Shown: in pieces, positions 47,758-56,761 of the stretch
Layout: each line of letters opens with the position of its first letter
Position numbering within the stretch: the stretch's first letter is position 1
NCBI GenBank assembly: GCA_015207155.1
Contig: JADEXK010000006.1
Coordinates: 1-64,000 of the forward strand
Direction: 5' to 3'
DNA length: 64,000 nucleotides
DNA from: Nostocales cyanobacterium LEGE 11386
GTDB taxonomy: Bacteria; Cyanobacteriota; Cyanobacteriia; Cyanobacteriales; Nostocaceae
Made by a program: the position numbers and the translations under genes
Notes under the pieces: model-generated
What the model was told of the DNA's origin: nothing
Seen by the model: only the letters and a program-made list of their open reading frames with translations
Database searches by the model: none

Positions 47758-48552
47758 ATGGTTGTACTGACCTTTCTTACAATCCCTACTATGAATTTAA
47801 AATTTATGTCTTTTTCCCCTAAAAAAGATTGGCGTTATCAAATCCAAGACATTGCGCGAGGATGGCTGTTTTCAGATGTCAATATTGATAGTTTTCCTAA
47901 AACCGTTATCCTTCCGTTGGAAAATCCTGATTTACATGACCACTCGTTATTTGTTTCCCAACTATCTGAAAGTAAAACTTATCGATGTATCTCTATTGGT
48001 AAATATCAAGACCATTTAGTGGGCGTTCTCAAAAGTAAGTTTGGCGCTCCTGCTGTAGCAATGACTATTGATGTGCTAGCCAGTTTGGGAGTAACGAACA
48101 TTATTGGTGTTGGCTTTTGTGGTGGACTCCAAGAGTATATTCAATGCGGAGATATTGTCTTACCGTTGGCTTGCATTCGGGATGATGGTACAAGTGTTCG
48201 TTATGTCGCTGAAGCTTACCCTGCTGTTGCTGATATCTACAGCTTAGATATACTGCGTAATTTAGCAGCAGCTACTCATCATCCTTGGCATTGCGGGTTG
48301 GTCTGGAGTACAGATGCTGTATTATTGGAGACTTCTGACTTAGTAGAATATTGGTCAAGTCGTGGTGTGAGTGGTGTAGACATGGAGTCAGGCGCGCTTT
48401 TTACCATAGCAAGATTATTGGGTGTGCGTACTGCTGTCATTCTTGTAGCGAGTGACAACCCAGCTTCTGGTCAAGAAATGGAGCCTGACAAACTATCGGC
48501 TGGAATTGCAGCAGCTGTCAGTTTAAGTTTTGAGTTTGCCAAGAAAACTTAG
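47758..48552 (+). CDS. Nucleoside phosphorylase (PNP/UDP family)
   Basis: A 264-residue protein of the purine-nucleoside/uridine phosphorylase family: CISIGKYQDHLVGVLKSKFGAPAVAM, then NIIGVGFCGGLQEYIQCGDIVLP, and the substrate-binding VSGVDMESGALFTIARLLGVRTAVI, where the Met-Glu pair contacts ribose. It would cleave nucleosides with phosphate to base and ribose-1-phosphate in the cytoplasm. It lies divergently from an exported 5'-nucleotidase whose products are nucleosides, which suggests salvage. ATG 47758 follows GGGG by eight bases; TTG 47752 and ATGs at 47791 and 47806 are alternatives. Confidence 0.82.
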   Translation: MVVLTFLTIPTMNLKFMSFSPKKDWRYQIQDIARGWLFSDVNIDSFPKTVILPLENPDLHDHSLFVSQLSESKTYRCISIGKYQDHLVGVLKSKFGAPAVAMTIDVLASLGVTNIIGVGFCGGLQEYIQCGDIVLPLACIRDDGTSVRYVAEAYPAVADIYSLDILRNLAAATHHPWHCGLVWSTDAVLLETSDLVEYWSSRGVSGVDMESGALFTIARLLGVRTAVILVASDNPASGQEMEPDKLSAGIAAAVSLSFEFAKKT

Positions 48553-48689
48553 TTTGGTTTAAGTAAACTAAGGTTTTGAAAACCTGGTTTTCCACTATCT
48601 GATTATCTGTTCCTCTGTACCTATACTTTGACTATCAAGATAACCATTTGGTTATTCTTGAGGCTATCTTTAGAAGGCTGGAACCCTTA

Positions 48690-48761
<72 letters not shown>

Positions 48762-48777
48762 GCACTCACGAATCACT

Positions 48778-48806
48778 ATCATACCAACATTTTATCTGAA
48801 TTTGCA
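48778..48806 (-). promoter_or_regulatory. Likely promoter of tRNA-Cys
   Basis: TATGAT at 48778-48783 (minus strand) lies 17 bases before the mature 5' end of the tRNA, a good -10 fit (5 of 6). The -35 position 17 bases further up reads TGCAAA, a weak match. Confidence 0.4.
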
Positions 48807-49131
48807 CCTCCCAAGGAGAAAATTTTGCTGGATTTCAGAAAATTCAGTAGTCACAGGCATTTTGACATCAAAAGCAATGGTATGGCTGAGTAGATATTTG
48901 TGGAGATAGCATGAGGAATTGATGAATTTTTGCCAAAGATGAGTGACGTAAAATACCAAAAAAAGACAATATCAGTCTTAAGATGGATGAAAAATCAGTT
49001 TTTTTAAGAAATTAGATGTCTATATGTGGTTTTTAGTTCTATGATTACATGAAAATCATTCAGACCTGGATCAGTTGTATTCCCGAAAAAAGAATCAGAT
49101 GTTAAGACACACACACGGCAATCAGTAAATA
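48807..49131. other. Non-coding spacer
   Basis: The stretch between tRNA-Cys and the phosphodiesterase gene is AT-rich with no HIP1 site and no gene that I can support. It should contain the promoter of the phosphodiesterase gene. Confidence 0.4.
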
Positions 49132-49917
49132 ATGAATCAAGTGTCTCCCTTATCCATTGCTCAAGTGACAGATACCCATCTGTTTGCTTCGGAACATCAC
49201 AAAATGCTGGGAATGCCTACTACACAATCTTTCCAGACAATTATAGAGAGATTAAAGCAACTACGGACTGAACTTGATTTACTACTGCTAACAGGGGATT
49301 TATCTGGCGATGGCACACCTGAGTCCTATGAAAACCTGCAAAATCTACTAAATCCACTACAAATACAAACTTATTGGCTACCAGGGAATCATGACTGCGC
49401 GATCGCCATGGATGATATCTTAAATATGGGGATGATTTCCCGGCGCAAGTCTTTTCAGCGTGGTGGTTGGAATTTTATCTTACTCAATTCTTCTGTTCCT
49501 GAATGTGTGCATGGTTATCTTCCAGGTAAAACATTAGATTGGTTAGACTCGGAGTTAAAAATATTGGGTAATAACCCTACAGTGGTAGCGCTACATCATC
49601 CACCTTTTCCGGTAAATTCTGCGTGGCTAGATACCAGTACCTTGAAAAATCCTCAAGAGTTTTTTGCTGTTCTTGACCGTCATCCACAAGTCAAGTTAGT
49701 TTTATTTGGTCATATTCATCAAGAATTTCAGCACCAGCGTCACACGGTTGACTACCTCAGCACCCCGTCAACTTGCATTCAGTTTCAATCAAAAAGCCCA
49801 ACTTTTGTAATCGACCAACAATTACCTGGATTTCGTTTGTTCAAACTATACCCCAATGGTATGTGGGAATCTACGGTTGAACGGGTTCCTTGTTCTGAGT
49901 GCTTTTCTAAGTGCTGA
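49132..49917 (+). CDS. cpdA: CpdA-type metallophosphoesterase
   Basis: A 261-residue calcineurin-like phosphoesterase with all five metal motifs of the class III cyclic-nucleotide phosphodiesterases: AQVTDTHLF (DxH), LLTGDLSGDG (GD), WLPGNHDC (GNHD), VALHHPPFP and LFGHIHQEF (GHxH). CpdA hydrolyses cAMP in the cytoplasm; cAMP specificity is inferred from the family. The last residues (CSECFSKC) are encoded in the first unit of a short tandem repeat that continues past the stop. Confidence 0.85.
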   Translation: MNQVSPLSIAQVTDTHLFASEHHKMLGMPTTQSFQTIIERLKQLRTELDLLLLTGDLSGDGTPESYENLQNLLNPLQIQTYWLPGNHDCAIAMDDILNMGMISRRKSFQRGGWNFILLNSSVPECVHGYLPGKTLDWLDSELKILGNNPTVVALHHPPFPVNSAWLDTSTLKNPQEFFAVLDRHPQVKLVLFGHIHQEFQHQRHTVDYLSTPSTCIQFQSKSPTFVIDQQLPGFRLFKLYPNGMWESTVERVPCSECFSKC

Positions 49918-49947
49918 GTGCTTTTCTAAGTGCTGAGTGCTGAGTGC
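49898..49947. repeat. Short tandem repeat over the end of the phosphodiesterase gene
   Basis: A 20-base unit containing GAGTGCTTTTCTAAGTGCT is repeated about two and a half times, followed by shorter GTGCTGA units. The stop codon TGA lies in the overlap of the units, so the protein end was set by the repeat. Confidence 0.7.
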
Positions 49948-50017
49948 GCTTACCCTGAGCGAAGTCGAAGGGGAGTGCTGAGTAAAAAATACTAGGGACT
50001 AGTTTCTCATCACCTTT

Positions 50018-50605
50018 TCAACCGACCTCATCAGCAAAACTGTTTTTACGTACAAAGTGAAATGGGCCGGCGACAGATCCCCAGATATGCTCATCGGTTT
50101 CTAAGTCGCGTCCTCTGTCAAGGCTGATAAATTTTTCTTCGCTAATTTCAAATTCACTATCTAAATAGGTTTTTTGCCCTTTGCGAAATACGATGCAACC
50201 TTTTCCTGACTCTACCTTGCCTTTAAAGCTGTTACCAGTCCACTCTACAATCATGTTACAGCCTGGTAACTTTTCTAAGTCATTGCCATTTAAAGTTTTG
50301 AGGCGTTGGAGGTCACGGGATGCACCGTAAAAATTTTCTTCTTGTTTAACAGTATAGTTTTCAATTTGGATGCGATCGCCTGTGGTTAGCAGTTTTAATA
50401 CCCGCACACGATAGGGGTCATTTAACATATAATCATAAGCCTGTTCAACAAACAAACTCACCCCTGATAATATCTCCCAGGGTAAAGGACGCATACACAC
50501 GCGAATATGGGCAAAAAAAGGTGGGTTTTCAAAAGCTTGTGCTTGATTGCTAAAGTCAGCTGCCATCCAGCGAGCTAAGGTAGCAATATCAGTAGAATTA
50601 GTCAT
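50018..50605 (-). CDS. cpcT: CpcT/CpeT-family phycobilin lyase
   Basis: A 195-residue protein of the CpcT/CpeT chromophore lyase family, which attaches phycocyanobilin to the Cys-153-type site of phycocyanin and phycoerythrocyanin beta subunits. Visible family features are LARWMAADFSNQAQAFENPPFFAHI, WEILSGVSLFVEQAYD and PYRVRVLKL near the N-terminus, LPGCNMIVEW and GSVAGPFHFVRK near the end. The length fits. It is a small beta-barrel, cytoplasmic. It is convergent with the phosphodiesterase gene. Confidence 0.92.
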   Translation of the reverse strand: MTNSTDIATLARWMAADFSNQAQAFENPPFFAHIRVCMRPLPWEILSGVSLFVEQAYDYMLNDPYRVRVLKLLTTGDRIQIENYTVKQEENFYGASRDLQRLKTLNGNDLEKLPGCNMIVEWTGNSFKGKVESGKGCIVFRKGQKTYLDSEFEISEEKFISLDRGRDLETDEHIWGSVAGPFHFVRKNSFADEVG

Positions 50606-50801
50606 TTGAGATGATCAATTGGTTTAATTAAGATTATCTGGGAGTATTGTAAGGCTTGGAAGTGGGGAATAGGGAATAGGGAATGGCGAATGGGATAATT
50701 ATCAATTCTTTATACGTCCAACAAATTGGCAGTTAAAATTGTTGGGCATGGGGATAATGCCCAATGCCTAATACCCTATTCCCATCCAAGGTAAAGTACC
50801 T

Positions 50802-52025
50802 ATGTTACGGCGTTTATGTGTTGCAATCATTTTCGCTATCCTCTGGCAGCTTAACAGTTCGTTGGCACTGGCAGAGAGCAAAAAGCCCAAACAACCAGAT
50901 AAATTCCCCCCCAGTCCGCTAGAAATTACCACACCTGATCCACTGCTACCGCCTTTGCTGGATAAGCAGCAGTTAACTTTTCAAGAACTGCAAAACTTGG
51001 AGGCGGCTTTGGATGACTTAAATCAACAAGCAGCAGCGAAATTGCAAGCCGGAGATCAAGAAGCAGCATTTGATATTTGGAATCGGGAACTACGCTTGCG
51101 GCGTTATTTAGGTTCGTTAGTAGAAGTACAAGCATTGTCGCGGGTAGGTACGATCGCCTGGAATCAAAGCAATAATCAGCAGGTACAATATATTACTCAG
51201 CGATTGCAAGTTATTCAAAAGCAAGCACGCAGCCAAAAGAATTTGGATTTAAATTTAATGCGATCGCTAGGTGAAGCTTATCAAAAAGTGCGATCGCTGC
51301 AACCTGCTCTAGAAGTTTATCAGCAAATTTTAGCAGTAGTCCGGCAGCAACAAGATACAGCAGCAATAGTGCAAACCCTCAACACTATTGGAGAACTGCA
51401 TCTAATCTGGTTTGATTATCCCCAAGCCGCCGCCACCTACGAGGAATTGTTAAATTTAGCATCTTCTCAGGGAGACAGCCTAAATCAGTTAGCGTATTTA
51501 CAACAGCTAGCTTATATTTATCAGCAGGCAAAACAACCCCAGCAGGCAATTAATATCCTAGATAGGCTAGCAGAAATTTATCTACAAGCAGATAATCTGA
51601 CTAAAATACCAGAATTAAAACTAGCGATCGGTACCAATTATGAATTATTAGCACAGCAAAATCCCAGTTTACTCCAAGAAGCATTTCAAAACTATCAAGA
51701 AGCTTATATTACTGCTTGGCGATCGCAGCAATATGCTCGTGCTGGTGAAGCTTTACAGAAATTAATTCCCTTGTATCGTTCTCAAGGACAAATAGACGAA
51801 GCTTTGCAAGCTAGCCAAATTCTTATAGAAGCACAAGAGCAAGCCGCCAATTTTTATGGAATGATGCAAGCTTATGATCAAATAGGGCAATTATATCTGG
51901 AACGCAAAGAATATCCTCAGGCATTGACAGCTTTTCAAAACGGGTTAGAACTAGCAAAACAACTTAAACACGAGGAATCATATTTTAATCAGCAGATTGA
52001 AAAAGTAGCGAAACCTGATTTTTAA
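50802..52025 (+). CDS. Exported TPR-repeat protein
   Basis: A 407-residue protein with an N-terminal signal peptide (LRRLCVAIIFAILWQLNSSLALA) followed by a proline-rich linker (KPKQPDKFPPSPLE). The rest, from about residue 60, is helical with six or more tetratricopeptide repeats (for example LGEAYQKVRSLQPALEVYQQIL and IGQLYLERKEYPQALTAFQNG). It probably acts as a periplasmic or thylakoid-lumen scaffold; no partner can be named. Transcribed alone. Confidence 0.82.
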   Translation: MLRRLCVAIIFAILWQLNSSLALAESKKPKQPDKFPPSPLEITTPDPLLPPLLDKQQLTFQELQNLEAALDDLNQQAAAKLQAGDQEAAFDIWNRELRLRRYLGSLVEVQALSRVGTIAWNQSNNQQVQYITQRLQVIQKQARSQKNLDLNLMRSLGEAYQKVRSLQPALEVYQQILAVVRQQQDTAAIVQTLNTIGELHLIWFDYPQAAATYEELLNLASSQGDSLNQLAYLQQLAYIYQQAKQPQQAINILDRLAEIYLQADNLTKIPELKLAIGTNYELLAQQNPSLLQEAFQNYQEAYITAWRSQQYARAGEALQKLIPLYRSQGQIDEALQASQILIEAQEQAANFYGMMQAYDQIGQLYLERKEYPQALTAFQNGLELAKQLKHEESYFNQQIEKVAKPDF

Positions 52026-52152
52026 TAATTGAATTGGGGACTGGGAATCAAAGATTAGAATCTAGGATGGTCACGATTTCTAATCGCTTCCAAAAGTGGA
52101 TACTCCCCTTCCCTACTCCCCAATTGTTCTGGAAAGTGAATTATTAAATTAA

Positions 52153-53418
52153 TCAAACAAGTGTCGATTCTAGTTTCTTCGATGCTTGAACTAGCTGATA
52201 AAGTTTACTTTCAAATTTTTCTGTACATGCCGACCAATCATATTGGAGTATCGAGGGACGAGCTTGTTGAGTCATTTCTGCTTTCAGTTGAGAATTTTCT
52301 AGAATTGCCACAACTTTTTGCGCAAAATCTGTGGGGTTGTTGGGTTCAGCTAAAAAGCCGTTGCGACCAGGGAAAACCTGCTCGGAAGTTGAAGGTGCAA
52401 CCACAGCAACTATGGGAGTCCCAGAAGCCAGCGCTTCGTTATTTGTAGTGCAGAAATTTTCGGTAGCAGAGGGATTAACAAATACGTCTGCACGAGCGAA
52501 CCAACCTAAAAGTTCTGTACCATGAGACTCGCCCCATACTGTAATCCCAGATTCAAACTTTTGGGCACGCCGACGAAGTTCTTCATCTAAAGGACCGCTA
52601 CCGATGATCACTAAATGGACATCAGGAATTTTGGCAGCAATTAGAGGAAAAGCATCTATCAACTGCATGACATTCTTTTCAGCAGTAATGCGTCCGACAA
52701 AAATAATGGTTGGTCGGTGGTCATTAGGAATCGGGTTATGGATGATATTTCGAGGGTGAAATTTGTCGCAATCAATTCCTTGATAAGGAACGTATTCACC
52801 ACATTGACATTTCAGCTTTTCGTACTTCTGTAGCTGTGCTTGAGAAGGAAATAAATTGGCATCATAGACCTTAGTAGACTGCTTGACTAAAAGAGGAATA
52901 ATTGGCCGCATCAAATTGAAAAACTGATTTCCCAAGTAATATTGAATATAAGCAACAATATCTGTGTGAAAAATAGAAATAATTGGCGTGCCAGTTCGCT
53001 TGGCATATTCAACTCCAATTGGACGACCATAACCTTGCAAGAAAAGTGAGTAAAAGCCTCTCATTTGTGGCGCTTCTTCAACTACCACAATATCTGGTTG
53101 AAAACTTTCCAGTAACTTGGTATCACTCCAATGTCGATGGTTCAGTGGTTGCGGTAGAGATTTGTAAAAAATCAGTGGCTGTGTGGGGAATGCATAAGAA
53201 GTAAAGTTGGGGAAAGGCTGTAATTCCTCCAATCCTGGCATAGGACGGTTGCCAACATTTTTAGGGTACTGGTCGTTGATTTCTGGATGAACCAGAAAGA
53301 CTTCATGTCCCTGTTGTAGTAACCAGCGAACTCGTTGGTGTACTGCAACTGAAACTCCCGTCAAAAAGGGAGCATACAATCCTGTAAATAGCGCAATGCG
53401 AAGTGGTTGCTTGTGCAT
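52153..53418 (-). CDS. Family 4 glycosyltransferase
   Basis: A 421-residue GT-B glycosyltransferase. The N-terminal acceptor domain starts RIALFTGLYAPFLTGVSVAVH with the usual early-glycine loop. The donor domain has FVGRITAEKNVMQLIDAFP and the E-x7-E type signature TENFCTTNNEALASGTPIVA. It resembles the SQD2/DGDG-type GT4 enzymes that modify lipids or build surface polysaccharide, but the sugar and acceptor cannot be inferred. First of a minus-strand group of envelope-related genes (52153-59026). Confidence 0.88.
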   Translation of the reverse strand: MHKQPLRIALFTGLYAPFLTGVSVAVHQRVRWLLQQGHEVFLVHPEINDQYPKNVGNRPMPGLEELQPFPNFTSYAFPTQPLIFYKSLPQPLNHRHWSDTKLLESFQPDIVVVEEAPQMRGFYSLFLQGYGRPIGVEYAKRTGTPIISIFHTDIVAYIQYYLGNQFFNLMRPIIPLLVKQSTKVYDANLFPSQAQLQKYEKLKCQCGEYVPYQGIDCDKFHPRNIIHNPIPNDHRPTIIFVGRITAEKNVMQLIDAFPLIAAKIPDVHLVIIGSGPLDEELRRRAQKFESGITVWGESHGTELLGWFARADVFVNPSATENFCTTNNEALASGTPIVAVVAPSTSEQVFPGRNGFLAEPNNPTDFAQKVVAILENSQLKAEMTQQARPSILQYDWSACTEKFESKLYQLVQASKKLESTLV

Positions 53419-53521
53419 AAATTTAGTGAATTTGTGTATTTGGATTCAGCAAAAAATTAGTATCTTTAAACTTGAATACTTGTTCGTACTTTTCAAGTTA
53501 GATTAAGGATTTATCGCCTGG

Positions 53522-54784
53522 TCAATTTAAAGAAACATTTGGTGAAACAGGTTGATCTAACAACTGATAAGGACGGTATTGAACTAACCGAATTCTCCAA
53601 GGGCCTTTGAATCGATAGGTGATGCCGCGCCACTTCACTTTTTGCATCCACAAGGAAGATAGCATTGCTAACCCATACACCCACTGTGTCAAGGGAATCC
53701 CGATTAACATTTTGACAATTGTGGCAATTGAGAAATGTGTGTTTGGTTGACTATGAGAGCAAATGACTAGCTGTACTCCTTGCTCTAAGAAAAGTACGAT
53801 TAAGAGTAGTGCCACCACATAGCTGCTATAGCAGCTAAAAGATAATGCCGCAGCATACCATTGTCCAGTGAACAAAGCTGCCACAAACAATACACTCAAC
53901 AACATGGGAAAAAGTATTGTTAAAATCGCGTTGCCAATCACAGCTAACCAATTGGGGTGATAAAGTCGGCAAAAAAGTAGCTGGCGCTGCATCCAGTATC
54001 TTAAGCCTGGTAAATCGCATTCTTCCTGATTGAGCATCATCAGAGAAGGGACAAACCTAACCTGTATGTTATGTTTACCCAAAATGCTCCGCATCATAGT
54101 GTCCTCACAGAAAGCCTGCCCCCACTTGTCTAGCAATCCTGTTTGGTAAAGGACTTCTGTTTTTACAGCCAAAGTCCCACCCCAAGGAATTTCGTATATG
54201 TACATCTGCACCACTGCCGAAACATTCCAGATGTATCGCACCAGAGTCCCCCAATAATCACCTGTAGGCGCATACCAACGGTTACCCGTTGTCGCTCCGA
54301 CTTGTGGTTCAGCTAGAGGACTGACTAATTCTTGCAGCCAATTGGCATGGACGATTGTATCGGCATCTACTAAAGCAACTACCTGATAAGAATCGTCCAA
54401 CTCCGCAACAGCTTGTATTAAAGAACTACATTTGAGACTGCAATTTTTGCGTATTATTCGCAAAGGGCTAATTTGAATATTAGTTGCGCCTTGTTCCTCG
54501 ATAGTATCAGTAGCAATTGACCATGCTGGATCTTCCATCCGATCAATAACCAGCTTTAGATCATACTGTGGGTAGTTCTGATTCAATAGCGCTTTCAAAC
54601 AATCTGGCAAAAACGGATCAGCACCGCGTAGGCAAAGAATCACTGCCGTTTTGGGTAATTGTTCATCTGGTAAGAGATGTTTTTTGTATGAGCATAAACG
54701 CCATAAAAAGACCAGCATGAAATAAACTTGAATAGCCAGGCCAACCGATAAACATCTACATAGGAATGTTACTAAGTCGTTCAT
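53522..54784 (-). CDS. Membrane GT2 glycosyltransferase, paralogue 1
   Basis: A 420-residue membrane glycosyltransferase of the ceramide-glucosyltransferase/HpnI-like type. It has an N-terminal helix (LSVGLAIQVYFMLVFLW), the GT2 domain with PKTAVILCLRGADPFLPDCL, VVALVDADT and EDTMMRSILG, a QxxRW-like stretch WMQRQLLFCRLYHP, then three or four C-terminal helices and the ending VKWRGITYRFKGPW. It shares most of its sequence with the neighbour at 54856-56118. ATG 54784 is preferred over TTG 54790. The substrate is likely a lipid. Confidence 0.85.
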   Translation of the reverse strand: MNDLVTFLCRCLSVGLAIQVYFMLVFLWRLCSYKKHLLPDEQLPKTAVILCLRGADPFLPDCLKALLNQNYPQYDLKLVIDRMEDPAWSIATDTIEEQGATNIQISPLRIIRKNCSLKCSSLIQAVAELDDSYQVVALVDADTIVHANWLQELVSPLAEPQVGATTGNRWYAPTGDYWGTLVRYIWNVSAVVQMYIYEIPWGGTLAVKTEVLYQTGLLDKWGQAFCEDTMMRSILGKHNIQVRFVPSLMMLNQEECDLPGLRYWMQRQLLFCRLYHPNWLAVIGNAILTILFPMLLSVLFVAALFTGQWYAAALSFSCYSSYVVALLLIVLFLEQGVQLVICSHSQPNTHFSIATIVKMLIGIPLTQWVYGLAMLSSLWMQKVKWRGITYRFKGPWRIRLVQYRPYQLLDQPVSPNVSLN

Positions 54785-54855
54785 CTTCAAGTAGTGCTGA
54801 GTGCTGAGTTTCCGTCCATAGCTAAAGTTAAATGACTAAGCGTTGTGAATCAGAA

Positions 54856-56118
54856 TCAAAGAGAAATTTTGCTATCAGTGGGTTGATCCAACAAATCATA
54901 AGGATGGTATTCAACTAGTCGGATATTCCAAGGGTTTTGCACCCGATAGACAATTCCCCGCCATTTAACTGTTGACATCCATAGTGAAGATAACACCGCT
55001 AACCCATACACCCACTGTGTTAAGGGGATAGCAATCAAGATTTTTCCTATTGTGGCAACTGATAGTTGTGTGATTGGCTGACCATGAGAGCGAGTTACTT
55101 GTTGTACTCCTAGCTCTAATATGAGTGTCAGCAAGAGTAATCCTACGGTATAGATGCTATAAGAGGCAAATAATAAAGCTGCTAAATCCCATTGTGTATC
55201 CAACAACGACAACACAAACAAGACTATGACTAGAGAAGGAAACAGGATACTGGAAATAGCATCACCAATTAAAGCCCACCAGCGAGGATGATAAAGTCGA
55301 GAATAGAAGATTAGGCGTTTGAGAGAGTCTATTAAACCCAGTAAATCGCACTCTTCGCGATTGAGCATAATTAAAGAAGGCACAAATTTGACTTGCATCC
55401 CATATTTTTTGAGGATATTGTGCATCATCAAATCTTCTCCGAAAGCCTGTCCCCATTTATCTAGCAGTCCTGTTTGGCGTAGTACATCTGTTTTTATAGC
55501 CAAAGTCCCACCCCAAGGAATTTGGAACAGGTACATCTGCACAACTGTGGAGACGTTACCGATGTAACGTACTAAAGAACCCCAATAATTACTTGTAGGC
55601 ACATACCAACGGTTACCCGTCGTCGCCCCAACTTTCGGATTAACTAGGGGACTAACTAATTCACGCAGCCAATTAGCATGGACTATTGTATCGGCATCTA
55701 CTAAAGCAACTACCTGATAAGAATCGTCCAACTCAGAAACGGCTTGGACTAGAGAACTGCATTTAAGACTACAGTTGTGACGTATAATCCTCAGAGGGCT
55801 GATTTGGACGTTGGTAGCTCCTTGTTCATTGATAGTATCACTGGCAATTTGCCAGGCAGGATCATTTTGACTATCAACGATCAACTTTAAATCATATTCT
55901 GGGTAATTCTGATTTAATAACGCCTGTAAGCATTTGGGCAAAAATGGATCAGCTCCTCGTAAGCAAAGAATCACCGCCGTTTTGGGTAATTGCTCGTCGG
56001 GTAGTAAATTTTTTCGGTGTGAGCGTAGTATGTAGAACAAGAAAACCAGCGCTAAACACATTTGAATAGCTAGCCAACTCAGCAAAGACTTAGAGAAAAA
56101 TATCGTCAACTCTTTCAT
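54856..56118 (-). CDS. Membrane GT2 glycosyltransferase, paralogue 2
   Basis: A 420-residue paralogue of the gene at 53522-54784 with the same architecture: N-terminal helix, PKTAVILCLRGADPFLPKCL, VVALVDADT, GEDLMMHNILKKYG, a RLIFYSRLYHPRWW segment, C-terminal helices and VKWRGIVYRVQNPW. The two genes are tandem, 70 bases apart, and must come from a duplication; both keep the catalytic motifs. ATG 56118 is chosen because it aligns with the start of the paralogue; the frame extends to 56172 with 18 unrelated residues. Confidence 0.85.
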   Translation of the reverse strand: MKELTIFFSKSLLSWLAIQMCLALVFLFYILRSHRKNLLPDEQLPKTAVILCLRGADPFLPKCLQALLNQNYPEYDLKLIVDSQNDPAWQIASDTINEQGATNVQISPLRIIRHNCSLKCSSLVQAVSELDDSYQVVALVDADTIVHANWLRELVSPLVNPKVGATTGNRWYVPTSNYWGSLVRYIGNVSTVVQMYLFQIPWGGTLAIKTDVLRQTGLLDKWGQAFGEDLMMHNILKKYGMQVKFVPSLIMLNREECDLLGLIDSLKRLIFYSRLYHPRWWALIGDAISSILFPSLVIVLFVLSLLDTQWDLAALLFASYSIYTVGLLLLTLILELGVQQVTRSHGQPITQLSVATIGKILIAIPLTQWVYGLAVLSSLWMSTVKWRGIVYRVQNPWNIRLVEYHPYDLLDQPTDSKISL

Positions 56119-56251
56119 GAAATATATCGTCTCCGGCAAAGTTGGCTTTGTGTAACAGCGAGTCGCGATCAAGGATTGTGAGGGAGATGAGGAAATTAAT
56201 TGTTAAGAAGGCTTTTCCTACTCCTCACTCCCTACTCTCTACTCCCTAATC

Positions 56252-56719
56252 TTAGGGATCGAGCGAATATTTCAAGAAAATGTCAATTGTGGTATCTTGG
56301 TTCATGATAAAACTAGCATCATGAAACTTTGGTGTACCCGTTAGTATTGAAACAGTGGGATTTCGGGAGACTCCAAAACCTTCTTTAGGAATACCAAAAA
56401 AGTCTTTATTGAGCTTGCGATCGCCATTTTGATCATCTACTACTGCTACTGCATAATTTCCTGGTTTTAAACCAGTAAAATCATGAGTTACGGTATCTCC
56501 TGTAGGCTTGACACAAGCACTTTTTAATACTTGATTAGTATTCATGGGAAATCCCTTGGCACTGGAGTAAACTCCCATGCAAATTTCGCCTTTTTGGTTA
56601 CTAACTCCATTTACTACCACTGTAAGTGTGGCAGTAGATTCGGCATTAACTGGGCTAACAAAATTAATGCTCAACAAACTAGCTAACAGAAGATAAGGAA
56701 AATGAGTTAATTTCAGCAT
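56252..56719 (-). CDS. Exported DUF2141 protein
   Basis: A 155-residue protein with a signal peptide (LKLTHFPYLLLASLLSINFVSPVNA) and a DUF2141 beta-sandwich: LTVVVNGVSNQKGEICMGVYSSAKGFP, FTGLKPGNYAVAVVDDQNGDRKLNKDFFGIPKEGFGVSRNP, then DTTIDIFLKY. The family's function is unknown; it is often found near carotenoid or envelope genes. Here it lies among glycosyltransferases on the same strand. Confidence 0.88.
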   Translation of the reverse strand: MLKLTHFPYLLLASLLSINFVSPVNAESTATLTVVVNGVSNQKGEICMGVYSSAKGFPMNTNQVLKSACVKPTGDTVTHDFTGLKPGNYAVAVVDDQNGDRKLNKDFFGIPKEGFGVSRNPTVSILTGTPKFHDASFIMNQDTTIDIFLKYSLDP

Positions 56720-56761
56720 GATTGGATTATATCAACAAGTGATTTTTGATTTTTCAACAAA

